A stretch of 64,000 bases of DNA from Dyadobacter subterraneus (lineage in GTDB: Bacteria; Bacteroidota; Bacteroidia; Cytophagales; Spirosomataceae): contig NZ_JACYGY010000001.1 in assembly GCF_015221875.1 (NCBI RefSeq), forward strand, positions 2,170,001 through 2,234,000, in the 5' to 3' direction. Below the pieces are notes generated by a model. The model was not told where the DNA came from and ran no database searches. It was given only the letters and a program-made list of their open reading frames with translations. The position numbers were made by a program, and so were the translations under genes. Below are positions 20,801 through 29,274 of the stretch, one piece after another (positions within the stretch are counted from its first letter, which is position 1; each line of letters begins with the position of its first letter).

Positions 20801-21340
20801 TTTTAGTATCGCTTCTGCGGCCATTCCGATCAGTACAAGGGCAACTGTAAAATAAAAGGTGCCACTAAACAGCGATAACACATAAAATAAGCCGAGCAAG
20901 AGCAGTGCGTTGTCCTGCCGTCTGAAAGTGGAACGAGTCCTGTCCATCAGCACCGGCCGCTGGCGACTATAGAAATCTTGTATCAACCGATGCGACAGGT
21001 ACAAATAGATTATAACGGAAATTAAGACCAGCCAAGCCGGCATCAAATATGCGACAAGCAAAGGGCAAAAGTGCAACATATCTTTCCAGCGAAACCGCCG
21101 GTCTGGGGATATTAGCTGTTGTACATAAAAATACAACACTGGACCTAGCGCGGGTAAAAAAATAGGCGTAAGCCCGCCAGTCTTCAGTACGATCACGACT
21201 AAGGCCAAACTTAAAAACAGGTTGGATGTTTGCCCATTCCTTTTTGCAAATACTAAAAGCAGCGCAAGGGTCAGCCCAGAGAATAGGGTCCCCATGGAGG
21301 CCAGGTTAAACAGGCTGGTATGGAATATATATGAATTCAA
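17894..21340 (-). CDS. AraC-type membrane regulator fused to MacB/FtsX permease
   Basis: One uninterrupted frame of 1148 codons. Residues 1-180 hold several hydrophobic helices, residues about 200-305 an AraC-type helix-turn-helix domain (LTLLGIAYESGFNSKTTFNR, then VFKEMTGRTPAEY), then a linker. Residue 345 is a Met beginning MFRNYLNVALRNLWRQKAYS, the standard start of Bacteroidota FtsX/MacB-type permeases, which continue for 804 residues with one N-terminal membrane helix, a large periplasmic domain, three helices, a second periplasmic domain and three helices, ending NPVKSLRSE. Each half has the length of a full separate protein. No ATPase gene is adjacent. Either a true fusion or two genes joined by loss of a stop. 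Such permeases export peptides or transmit envelope signals. Confidence 0.85.
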   Translation of the reverse strand: MNSYIFHTSLFNLASMGTLFSGLTLALLLVFAKRNGQTSNLFLSLALVVIVLKTGGLTPIFLPALGPVLYFYVQQLISPDRRFRWKDMLHFCPLLVAYLMPAWLVLISVIIYLYLSHRLIQDFYSRQRPVLMDRTRSTFRRQDNALLLLGLFYVLSLFSGTFYFTVALVLIGMAAEAILKPDGSVQLAIPITDRSDEREKGRRIKEAVVANRLYEDAELTLTTLAVKLKIHPHDLSRIINMGLEMNFSDFINEFRVREIAQKMQDPAYDRLTLLGIAYESGFNSKTTFNRVFKEMTGRTPAEYKNSLKKEVPIDKLAPRVRILPVILRSGSPPNWASEKSNRNYMFRNYLNVALRNLWRQKAYSAINIAGLALGLAVCFLISLFVIDELSYDKFNLKADRIFRVNADFNVNGTQFNARQTPPAMASILLKDYPQIENAVRIKSNGKILVKKGNEILSEANCFYAENALFDVFTLPMIAGDPKSALSHNNSLVISENIARKYFNSIDVIGKTMHMANAQDYEITGVIENTPVQSHLHFDFIKSINELPDSNFPDWSNISYVTYLLSRPGVTQNALDNYLREVTKKHAEPILLRDLHSSFSELEKNGGHFRFVTIPLTKIHLYSTLTDEQEPSGNAEYVYIFTAIAILILLIACVNFMNLSTAQSAGRAREVGVRKVLGSNKTQLIRQFLIESITTSCLAVVIAIIIAILLLPYFNDMSGKQITLGWLPKIWFIPALISIILIIGVISGLYPAFFLSAFQPIKVLKGKLAIGFKGSMLRNGLVIFQFSTVIILIVGTLVIYEQLKYISNKKLGYNRHQVLILKNTSALFPNAKSFLKDVIKMPGIKSGTMTSCLPTSINNYTQVYGKDAALSKDQTMALATWSVDEDYIPTLGMQMADGRNFSKQMLTDSSAVIINETAAKLLKYRQPLNKFIYGPGGVPFHIIGVVKDFNAGSLRSKISPLVFRNVLDNGAMAFRVETQNLSTLISEIRTLYHTKYANMAGQPFSYSFMDEEYNHLYQSEQNIGRIFISFSFFSILIACLGLFGLVAYAAEQRIKEIGIRKVLGASIANLILMLSNDFLKLIGIAALISFPIAWWGINLWLQDFAYRTSISWWIFGLAGFLAVTIAMITISYQALKVALANPVKSLRSE

Positions 21341-21733
21341 GTAATTAGGATAATCAAACGCTGTTTCAAATTTATAGAATATTGATATATAGAAAAATTA
21401 TATAGTGGGTAAAATGTTTCACCGGAATTGAATCTAGGGCCAGAATAGATGACTTATTCAATGCTTATGGAAACTGACAAATCTTTTTAGTTTACCCACC
21501 AATGAATCGGCGGTTTACGAGTGCCCGAAGTCGGTGGTATTTCGGAGAATCATCACATTCAATTAGGCTTTGAATTGATAATCATCTTACAAGTATGGGG
21601 TGGCTTTGATACCATCCGATTGATCAGATTTTCAAATATTCCCGCGCGTCCGCATCTTTCATTTTGTGCCGTGGGAAGTTTTTGATCAGAATTTAGATTA
21701 CTCGTAAAGTGCTGAATCGGAATCGAACAAAAC
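21341..21733. other. Intergenic stretch, nothing recognised
   Basis: AT-rich spacer upstream of the fused regulator-permease, which should hold its promoter. No confident promoter or operator could be picked out. Confidence 0.4.
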
Positions 21734-21886
21734 ATGCTTGGTAAAGCTAAAAAAGCACTTTCCAAAAGGAAGAAAACCGAAATACCCCTTAGCTGTTCGC
21801 TGTGGGCTTCTATACCCCTTCCAGAACAGATGTCGAACCAATTCCTCGATGATTTACAAAAAATATCTAAATTGGTTGTGCATTGA
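21734..21886 (+). CDS. Possible 50-residue peptide with PLPEQ tail
   Basis: ATG 21734 opens a frame of 50 codons with a basic first half (MLGKAKKALSKRKKTE) and an amphipathic tail (IPLPEQMSNQFLDDLQKISK). Closely related tail text, PLPEQLSKHFLEDLEKI, can be read at 39824-39887, and the first part of it again at 35262-35300. The recurrence suggests a real, once coding, mobile or repeated segment. It may equally be the end of a longer lost gene. Confidence 0.3.
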   Translation: MLGKAKKALSKRKKTEIPLSCSLWASIPLPEQMSNQFLDDLQKISKLVVH

Positions 21887-22299
21887 CGTATTTAAAGAGC
21901 TAAATATTTAAATGATGCTCATACAATTTTATGCGGTTCGAATCTCAGTGGGACCAAGTAAATCGTCGTTGACGTGATCTCGCTGGAATTTGCACCTAGT
22001 GCTAAAATCAACGTTTGCAATATTTTAGAGTGGTTTTGAAATTCGAACTCCCCGAATAAGGCACCTATTTTTTAAAACTTTTTTGTATGCAAAAACAATG
22101 ATTTAAATATAAATGTTTGTATAAAAATCTAAATTTAATTGCATTACTAAACAATACCGTTCATGAAAAATTATTGAATTGCTACATTTAGAGATGTTAG
22201 CATAGCCAAGACTAATACTCGGCCCAACTTTAATATGCGGTTCTCCGTAACGATTCGTAACCATACGAATTCAATCACTGAATGTATACTTTTTTAAGA
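21887..22299. other. Intergenic stretch with tRNA 3'-end-like sequence
   Basis: At 21933-21956 the plus strand reads GCGGTTCGAATCTC then AGTGGGACCA, the shape of a tRNA T arm, acceptor strand and CCA. The rest of a cloverleaf is not found upstream. This is the form left behind by site-specific integration or deletion at a tRNA gene. Nothing else is recognised in the stretch. Confidence 0.35.
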
Positions 22300-23399
22300 T
22301 TAATTATACAATATCGTTCTTGCTTTTTGTAAAAATGAATTTATTTTCGCGTTAGAATGATTTTGCAGGATTATTATAGTTTTGTCATTGTCCAAATGCC
22401 TTTCTATATAAGTGGAATAACCTGGCCAACCTCCAGAATGATAAACGATTTTGCCATATTCTTTCGAATTCCCTACGAACCACCCAAATCCATAATTACT
22501 CTCTTTTCCATCGTTGGTTTTTACAGAATTAAATATTAGTTCTTTTTCTTTTGAATCTATCAATTTATCGGTATAAAGGGCTCTGTCCCATTTTAACAGA
22601 TCCGCTGTTGTAGCGTTTACTGTTCCGTCGCCCACGATTCCATCCAGATAATAAGTGTAAAATTCTTTCCCAAAAGTATTGGGAAGCACTTTGTGTCCTG
22701 AGCTATCTGTAACATAACCAAGAGCATAATTATTTATTTTTTTTGGTTCAAATCTACTTCTGTAGATAAACGTATTTTTCATTTTTAATGGTTGAAAGAT
22801 GTTTTCACTCAAAAATTGTCCAAATGTTCTACCTGATACTTTTTCTATTATCAACGCTAATAAAGTGTAACCTGTATCACTGTACTCGTATTTTTCGCCG
22901 GGTTGAAAAATAACTTCCGGTTTGTATTTCGCGAAGACATTTACAATATCCTGATTGGTAGCAATTTTTTTTTATCCCACTTTTGTTCAAAAAATTCTAT
23001 ATAGTCGGGAAGCCCGCCAGTGTGATTTAGTAAATTTCTTATGCTGATGTTTCCGTAAAAAGCTAGTTCGGGAGTATATTTTGAAATTTTGTCGTCATAG
23101 TTCAGTTTTCCTTGTTTTTCCAACAAAACAATTCCCATAGCAGTAAATTGTTTGGAAACAGATGCCAACTCAAATATGGTATGGTCATTAATTTTTTGCT
23201 CGGTTTTCTCATTAGCAAGGCCATAACTCTTTTCAAATATGATTTTCCCTTTGTCTGCAATCAGCACATTTCCATTGAACATTTTCTGCTTAAAAAGAGA
23301 GTTAACTAAGCTGTCAAGTTGCTTATATTGTGCTGATTGACCAAATGTGAGATTAAATAATAACAGTCCAATTGTAATCAGTAAAAATGTTCTTCTCAT
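22300..23399 (-). pseudogene. Serine beta-lactamase-like hydrolase, frameshifted
   Basis: The start (from 23399) has a signal peptide (residues 1-20), the active-site SVSK tetrad in ELASVSKQFTA, and LNHTGG. The second part (to 22300) has YSDTGY as the Tyr motif and a C-terminal HSGGWPG. They are separated by a run of nine T at 22965-22973. One more base in that run would join WDKKK to IATNQDIVNVFAKYKPE and restore a protein of about 366 residues, normal for class C-like hydrolases and esterases. This could be a true mutation, phase variation or a sequencing error. The family includes D-aminopeptidases, esterases and penicillin-binding proteins. Confidence 0.75.
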
Positions 23400-23503
23400 A
23401 AAGTGTTCTTTAGAATTGTCTGTGACGGGCAGTTATTGCTCAAAGGCGGGATTTGATGCCCTTAGTTCAGTGAATATATAAATTTTGATAGAAGCACAAA
23501 AGT

Positions 23504-24232
23504 TCAATTTAGCACTTCAACCCGTCTTTTGGTTGCTTTTTTATAGACCGGAAATATTTTTTTTGGCAAATTTCTATGGTTTATTTTAATTGTTTTGAAA
23601 TCTCCGCCGCTGCTATCTGCTGTAAAAAGCCCTATTTTTCCTGATGTACGATCATTGAGTTTCTCAACTGTTAGTGAAGCTTGGGATGCATTATTAATGT
23701 ACGCTTTAACAGTTCTGTTGTCAACCACAAGTTTCATGGTAAACCAATCGTTGGGGTGGGGCGGATCGATGATCTCTTTCTCAAAGACCCCATTTTTTTC
23801 CTTTCTTAATTTTTCCCAGGTAAAATTAGGCTGTGAAATATATTGCACGGCATGAATTCGCCTGACAGAATCAGCCGCAAAAAAATTGAAGGGACGGCAA
23901 TAGACGGCGTCATAAGTGGTATCATTGACGCCGTGAAAGGCGATCCCAATGAAACTCCGCTGAAAAACATCCTTTCCCCGCATTTTAATTTCAATTGTAC
24001 CGTTTTTAAAGTCCTTGAATGGTAGCCACACAATACCTTCCTTTTTACTTTCCAATATCTTTAGGTAAGCTCCTGTATCACTCGAAACAATTTGGACGTC
24101 TCTGTTGGCAGCCCTAGGATTCGCGCTGTTGTACAGGTTCGCGAGTTCGATGGTTTGCCGCGTCTGCCCAAGTAGCGAGCAGGGTAACAACATCAAAGAG
24201 AACATGTAAATAAATCTGATTCGTTTTTTCAT
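23504..24232 (-). CDS. Secreted LamG-like (concanavalin-fold) domain protein
   Basis: I start the gene at ATG 24232, where MKKRIRFIYMFSLMLLPCSL forms a clean signal peptide; a longer frame to 24352 has a basic, unlikely N-terminus. The mature protein of about 220 residues (TIEIKMRGKDVFQRSFIGIA, VKAYINNASQASLTVE, GKIGLFTADSSGGDFKTI) has the pattern of the concanavalin-like sandwich seen in DUF1080 and LamG proteins that bind or cleave sugars. No catalytic residues are evident. It lies 158 bases downstream of the metallo-beta-lactamase gene on the same strand and may share its transcript. Confidence 0.7.
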   Translation of the reverse strand: MKKRIRFIYMFSLMLLPCSLLGQTRQTIELANLYNSANPRAANRDVQIVSSDTGAYLKILESKKEGIVWLPFKDFKNGTIEIKMRGKDVFQRSFIGIAFHGVNDTTYDAVYCRPFNFFAADSVRRIHAVQYISQPNFTWEKLRKEKNGVFEKEIIDPPHPNDWFTMKLVVDNRTVKAYINNASQASLTVEKLNDRTSGKIGLFTADSSGGDFKTIKINHRNLPKKIFPVYKKATKRRVEVLN

Positions 24233-24390
24233 CAAAAAGTTATTTAAAATTCCTATCTCTGCGCCCGTTGCATTTTTCCATTGTCGCAATTTCTGTTGTG
24301 GTAAAGTTTTTTTACCACGTTTTCTAAGGTTGCGCCATAAGCGTAGAGGCATTTTATTCCCTGAATTGTATCACATGAAAGATTTCAATA

Positions 24391-25257
24391 TCATAGCTGG
24401 CCGGCTTTCTGATCATATTCCTTTTGCAGATCTTCAATTTGCTCTTCATAATTTTTTTTATCCATGAAGGCAGCCGGGTTGTAAGCACTGCCGGGCCGGT
24501 GCTTTGCTAACAGATCGAACTGTATGCCATGTGATGACAGCCAAATATCAAACTTCAGGTGCCTCATCGCATCCAGTGTATACGAGTAATCTTTAGCGAT
24601 ATCTGGATAAGTATGTACATCCGGGAATTTCTTCTCCGTAACTATGGTAGGCATATTGGCAATCAATACCCTGTACTTTCGCGTTTTGTCATTCACATCA
24701 AATAGATAACTGCAGGATCCTTTAGTATGCCCGGGATGATGGAGGATCGTTAATTTCATGCCGCCCAGCTTAATACTATCCGAATTGTGTAATAGGCGGT
24801 CAACTTTTACTGGTTCAAATACACGAACCTTTCCATCAAGATCATAATCAGAAAGGCCACCATCGGCTACAACCAGCGCGTCGGCGTAGTCTACCATCAT
24901 TTTAGCACCTGTGACTTTTTTAATTGCTGCCATCGCCCCAAGGTGGTCGAAGTGCGCTTGGGTGGTCAGCAGTATTTTTGTGTCTGAAAGTTTAAAGCCC
25001 AGGGTTTTAATATTTGCTTTGATCAGTTGCGCAGACGATGCCAACCCGGTGTTGATCAGGATATTGCCTTTAGGCGTTACGATAAGAAAGCAAGCCAGAT
25101 CGGCAGTACCTACATAATACAGGTTACCCACAATTTGAAACGGTGGAAAAGGCCTCGACCATTCGGGGTGCGTCTTTGTAGATGGTTCTACTACTTTTTG
25201 TGCCTGTACCAGGGAGTAACTATGTAAAATCAACAGGAGTAACAGGCACTTTTTCAT
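24391..25257 (-). CDS. Subclass B3 metallo-beta-lactamase, GOB-like (Gln ligand)
   Basis: A 288-residue periplasmic hydrolase with a signal peptide (residues 1-19). The zinc motif that is normally HxHxDH reads QAHFDH here (Gln100, His102, Asp104, His105), followed by PGHTKG (His177) and SSHG (His243). The Gln in place of the first His is the hallmark of GOB enzymes of Elizabethkingia and relatives, and further text such as VLIANMPTIVTEKKFPDV and YPDIAKDYSYT matches what I recall of GOB. Members hydrolyse penicillins, cephalosporins and carbapenems, so intrinsic carbapenem resistance is plausible. No regulator is adjacent. Confidence 0.9.
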   Translation of the reverse strand: MKKCLLLLLILHSYSLVQAQKVVEPSTKTHPEWSRPFPPFQIVGNLYYVGTADLACFLIVTPKGNILINTGLASSAQLIKANIKTLGFKLSDTKILLTTQAHFDHLGAMAAIKKVTGAKMMVDYADALVVADGGLSDYDLDGKVRVFEPVKVDRLLHNSDSIKLGGMKLTILHHPGHTKGSCSYLFDVNDKTRKYRVLIANMPTIVTEKKFPDVHTYPDIAKDYSYTLDAMRHLKFDIWLSSHGIQFDLLAKHRPGSAYNPAAFMDKKNYEEQIEDLQKEYDQKAGQL

Positions 25258-25349
25258 AATGGGAATTTAGAGGTCTAAAATATTTTGCCAGGACTAACCC
25301 GAAATCAATGAATTCCTGAACATTCAGTAAATACAGCTCATGGGCTAAA

Positions 25350-25895
25350 TTATTTAACTTTTAAGATTTTACTTTCAGTTATAATGTTGGATTTGATCAT
25401 AACACTGTAGTTGATTTTAGAATACCCTTTCTTTTCCAGATCTTTTACAATAGGATTTAGCCCGCTTTCCCATTGATTGCAATGTGTAGGTATAGGCGGA
25501 ACTGCAAACTCCCATTGCCCATGTTTAAAAGTGTACACGTTGTAATTGTGCCAGCAACTATGAAACCATTCCCGGAGTATGCCGATTTCATCTTTCCCAT
25601 CACCATCGAGATCTCCCAGATTGACGGGTGTCCCGCCAATACAATCTTCAATCTCAATTGGAGGTGTATGTTCGTCTGAAAAACGTAGCCTAAGTACACA
25701 TTTTCCATCGCACCCGGTTCCGTCAGCATTGAGCTTGGGTTTGATCACAGAAATTGATTCTTTTCGGTCACTTGCAGTGAAATGCCCTTCCACTAGGTGG
25801 GAATGGATATCATTCTTTTGATGCCTGTGATCATTTGATAGATAACCAGGACCAAGAAATAAGCCTGTGATTATAATAGATTTAAGTAATATCAT
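25350..25895 (-). CDS. Exported hypothetical protein with Asp-rich repeat
   Basis: A 181-residue protein with a short signal peptide (MILLKSIIITGLFLGPGYLS). The only visible motif is NLGDLDGDGKDEIGILREW, a calcium-binding-like loop of the FG-GAP/VCBS type. The C-terminal part has paired tryptophans and cysteines. Similar single-domain proteins are widespread in Bacteroidota without known function. It stands alone, 92 bases upstream of the metallo-beta-lactamase gene and on the same strand. Confidence 0.65.
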   Translation of the reverse strand: MILLKSIIITGLFLGPGYLSNDHRHQKNDIHSHLVEGHFTASDRKESISVIKPKLNADGTGCDGKCVLRLRFSDEHTPPIEIEDCIGGTPVNLGDLDGDGKDEIGILREWFHSCWHNYNVYTFKHGQWEFAVPPIPTHCNQWESGLNPIVKDLEKKGYSKINYSVMIKSNIITESKILKVK

Positions 25896-26222
25896 GATTT
25901 TATATTTTTATTTATAACGCTCAAAGCGATAATATCACCCGAGGGGTTTTGTCCACCGCCCTTATCTTTTGAACAGGCCGCAAAGTTGATAAAATGATCA
26001 GCATATACGGTAACATCCTAGGTGTGTTAACCGTTTTGGCCGTAGTTCCGGTACTACTGATAATGTTCGTTAATAGTTTTTTTTGATAGATAATCATTTG
26101 GTGTTAAAAAATGGGCACAGTCTCATTATGGCGACTACTCAGTAGCAAATATTATAAGTTAACGAAATAAGCTTCAATAACTGGTGAGCAGTTTAATAGG
26201 CCCAACGATACCTTTATAGTAT
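25896..26222. other. Intergenic stretch with a 30-codon hydrophobic frame
   Basis: On plus, 25994-26086 encodes MISIYGNILGVLTVLAVVPV followed by LLIMFVNSFF and a stop: 30 residues forming one likely membrane helix. A ribosome site is not obvious. It could be a small membrane protein or a chance hydrophobic frame in T-rich DNA. Nothing else is recognised. Confidence 0.3.
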
Positions 26223-27695
26223 TTATACCACTTTTTTGACGAAAATATCTTTGCCTCCTTCAAGTTTAATTTGAAATCCTTTAATTCTGTTATTGCTTTG
26301 AATAAATTGATGGCTAATTCCAGGAGCCTGGTACATAAAAAAATCAGTGTCGGAAGTAAAATAAACTTGCCACTTTTGTCCCATTAACTCTAAAAATAAA
26401 TTTCCGTTGTCTTGCGAAATGATGTACTCCCGATCATTGGAAGTATATTTGCCAGTATATTTCGTTAATTCACTACTGTCAATTTTTATAACTTTTTTCA
26501 ATACGGGCTTATAGTAATTTTTCCATTTATAAACTATTGCAATGCTATTGATGATTTCATAGAGAATCGTCTTATCGGTAGAATTGCACATGACTATTGC
26601 GCCATTTCCATTTTCTACGCTACCAAAATACAGGCTTGTAAAACCTTCATTCACGCCACCATGCCTGAAATACTTGGTGCCATCTTTATCCTCAATAAAA
26701 ACACCTAATGCTGAGGAATTATCCAGATAAGGCGTAAGCATAAGTTTCGTCATTTTTGGTGTAAGTAACTTATTTGATTTGCCTATTAATGATCTTTGGA
26801 TTTCTATAACATATTTTGATAATTCGGTCGGATTCGTCCATAATCCGGCTGCTGCTTTTTCCGGATAAATATGATATTTCATCGTTACCTCCTGGTCTCC
26901 ATTATAACCTGTAGCTAACTGCTTTAATTTGCTTTTTGATATTGTATTCGTGTAAAAGCTATTTTGCATCCCAATAGGTCTCAAAATATTGCTTTCCATG
27001 TAATCAGCATAATTTTTGCCGGATACATCCTCAATAATTAATTGGGAGATGACTGTTCCACCACCTGAGTACTTGTATTTTGAACTAGGTTCGAAAACAG
27101 ACCTTACCACATCGCTGTTTGCAGGCTTACTTCCGCTTAAGATCTGGATGATATTTGGTACTGAATCTGTCTTCGCATAGCCATCGAAGCCACTAATATT
27201 TATACCGCCTGTATGGCTTAGTAGATTCAAAATAGAGATCTTCTTGCCCCTTGATACTGAATCATAAGGGAATTTCCAAGAACGTAGATAGCTATTTATA
27301 TCGCTGTTTAAGTCGATGTTCTTGTCTTTTGCTAACTTCAACATGCCTAATGCATTGAGAGATTTACTCATTGAAGCCGCCTGAAAGAGAGTAAAAGGGG
27401 TGACCGGCCTGTTTTCTGCTGAATCAGCCCAGCCATAACCCTTAGCCCATTCAAGTCTACAATCTTTTATGACGGCAATGCTTAACCCTTTTATTTTATA
27501 GAAGTTCATACGTTCTTGCAAATTCCATTTAGGCGTATTTTCTATTTCTACCCAACTGGCTAAATTATTTTCAACTTGTGCTATTTTATTTTTAACCCCA
27601 TCTGAATACTTGCTCTTTGTCTGTGACTTAAGTGTAACACACAAAAGCATTAATAGGAGCAACAAAAAGAAAGCTTTACTAGATTGATGTTTCAT
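26223..27695 (-). CDS. Serine beta-lactamase-like hydrolase, 490 residues
   Basis: A signal peptide (to about residue 25) precedes a class C beta-lactamase/DD-peptidase domain with SMSK (Ser108-Lys111) in QAASMSKSLNALG, YSGGG as the Tyr motif, LLSHTGG and a C-terminal FRHGGVNEGF replacing KTG. From about residue 400 a smaller beta-rich domain (ELTKYTGKYTSNDREYIISQ) resembles the lipocalin-like tail of many Bacteroidota members. This group acts on peptides, esters or peptidoglycan; true beta-lactamase activity cannot be told. Single gene with a following 327-base gap. Confidence 0.88.
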   Translation of the reverse strand: MKHQSSKAFFLLLLLMLLCVTLKSQTKSKYSDGVKNKIAQVENNLASWVEIENTPKWNLQERMNFYKIKGLSIAVIKDCRLEWAKGYGWADSAENRPVTPFTLFQAASMSKSLNALGMLKLAKDKNIDLNSDINSYLRSWKFPYDSVSRGKKISILNLLSHTGGINISGFDGYAKTDSVPNIIQILSGSKPANSDVVRSVFEPSSKYKYSGGGTVISQLIIEDVSGKNYADYMESNILRPIGMQNSFYTNTISKSKLKQLATGYNGDQEVTMKYHIYPEKAAAGLWTNPTELSKYVIEIQRSLIGKSNKLLTPKMTKLMLTPYLDNSSALGVFIEDKDGTKYFRHGGVNEGFTSLYFGSVENGNGAIVMCNSTDKTILYEIINSIAIVYKWKNYYKPVLKKVIKIDSSELTKYTGKYTSNDREYIISQDNGNLFLELMGQKWQVYFTSDTDFFMYQAPGISHQFIQSNNRIKGFQIKLEGGKDIFVKKVV

Positions 27696-28105
27696 ATTTT
27701 AAACTTGATTGCTGCTAACTGTCAATGTTTTGACATTCAGAGAAATGAAAATGAATCTATCTCTTGTATTTGTTGTATTGTTAATTGAATGCTTCACCAT
27801 TTTTATCTGATGCGTCATGGTTTTTGTCCAGAACTGCTTGTGCCCGGGTTGTGATGCTGAATGATAAAAGCGTCGCACAATTGACCATGATTTTTTTCAT
27901 AGTATTGAATGATTAAATTGGGTTTATTATTTTTAAATTCCAATCAATTTGTGGTCTGGTAGCTGCTACGTTAAGTTTGAATATTGCACCCCCTGCCTTT
28001 GGAGTTGTTTGTTTCACTTTGTATAGGTTATGCTTATTACGTTTCCTATCGATATTTTGAAGCGCATATATGACTGTAAGGCCCTGTATACAACTGGATT
28101 TAGAT
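27696..28105. other. Intergenic stretch with a truncated secreted frame
   Basis: On minus, 27781-27900 encodes 39 residues starting MKKIMVNCATLLSFSITTRA and ending after AVLDKNHDASDKNGEAFN. The start is signal-peptide-like. It ends too early to make a functional secreted protein and is probably the head of a truncated gene. A 69-codon frame at 27913-28122 has no protein character that I trust. Confidence 0.35.
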
Positions 28106-29203
28106 CTACTCAAACTGGTCATTTCCAGCCTTTGGAGGTTGAAAAATATTTGATTTTTTGAAAAGCCCTGCTTTTAGGCCTGAACCTATCGAACCTTCTG
28201 CTAATTGAAGGTAATTGCGTTTACTCTGATCCTTTTCGATGGTTACAGTTCCAGTTATTTGTATGTTTTTCATTTCCAAAAAATCTGTTGAAGTGGCATC
28301 ATTTCCGCTCAATGGGCCACTTCCATATCCTGCCAATTTATCATAATTGACAAAAATGCAATTAGAAGCTTTATACCGGCGCGTGCTTCCTTTTTCTCTT
28401 ATCCATATCGTACTCGTATTAGCTATGATATTATGATGAAAGTCGAACTCATCCCCATTGGTACCTTGTGTGGTCCAAACACCACAGAAATAACCACCGT
28501 ATACCAATGAATATCTCATTGCGCCACGGCCGCCTGTCTTTCCATCGTTTTTCCAAAAAACAACCGGAATTTTACAATTGAAAAAAACACAATGATCGAT
28601 AACCAGACCATAGCCATTGGCTATAACTCCGACATGTAACGGTAATACATCTACGTTTCCAGCGAACAGACATTGTGTTACAAGCAAATCATCCAGCTTT
28701 TTTCCATCGCGCCATATCGGGTAAGATCGCCGTAAATTATTTTCATCGAGATAAGTATAATCTGGACTGCCTGTAAACCGTAGCCCTTCAATAGTAACAT
28801 GGCTTACCTCGGGTTGTATACCTTTTGCTTCTTCTCCGCCAACACCAGGCTCAAGGGGGACGACGGTTATGACGACCGGCATTTTACGAGGGGTCCAGCC
28901 CGTATCATCAGGCATCCCTTCCGCGCGGATGATGAGACGGTTATTAAGGCTATATTTATCATTGTTAAAAAGGACGGTTTGTGTGAGCAGATGAACACCT
29001 TCTGAAAGAATGATCGTTGTTTCTTCCTGCGCTTTGTTTTGGTTGACGCGCCTGGCTGCCTCAGCCAGTGTCTTTAACGGCTGGGCCTTTAATCCGGAAT
29101 TGGTGTCTTTACCTGCCTGGGGATTTACATATAATTGTTCTGCCTTTACCCGAAGCAGGTTTAAAACTACGAATAAAAGACAAAGTGCAGTGAATTTTAT
29201 CAT
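28106..29203 (-). CDS. Secreted parallel beta-helix protein
   Basis: Start chosen at ATG 29203, where MIKFTALCLLFVVLNLLRVK is a signal peptide ending before AEQLYVNPQAGKDTNSG; that opening is typical of Bacteroidota pectate-lyase-like and DUF1565 proteins. The remaining 340 residues alternate short strands and turns (VTIEGLRFTG, LLVTQCLFAGN, LVIDHCVFFNC, FDFHHNIIANT, YKASNCIFVNY) as in a right-handed parallel beta-helix. Such proteins bind or cut acidic polysaccharides. No catalytic set can be named. An AraC regulator is encoded 71 bases upstream on the same strand and may control it. Confidence 0.8.
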   Translation of the reverse strand: MIKFTALCLLFVVLNLLRVKAEQLYVNPQAGKDTNSGLKAQPLKTLAEAARRVNQNKAQEETTIILSEGVHLLTQTVLFNNDKYSLNNRLIIRAEGMPDDTGWTPRKMPVVITVVPLEPGVGGEEAKGIQPEVSHVTIEGLRFTGSPDYTYLDENNLRRSYPIWRDGKKLDDLLVTQCLFAGNVDVLPLHVGVIANGYGLVIDHCVFFNCKIPVVFWKNDGKTGGRGAMRYSLVYGGYFCGVWTTQGTNGDEFDFHHNIIANTSTIWIREKGSTRRYKASNCIFVNYDKLAGYGSGPLSGNDATSTDFLEMKNIQITGTVTIEKDQSKRNYLQLAEGSIGSGLKAGLFKKSNIFQPPKAGNDQFE

Positions 29204-29274
29204 ATTCCTTTTTTTTGTAAAATTGGGAATATTCATACCGTGCAAAAAGGTCATTTTGTATTTAAAATTGTCAT

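Noticed and set aside
21559..21765. 68-codon minus-strand frame in the large gap
   Set aside because: Not protein-like and overlapped by the plus-strand frame at 21734.
27913..28122. 69-codon frame overlapping the end of the beta-helix gene
   Set aside because: No motif, no ribosome site and low-quality composition.
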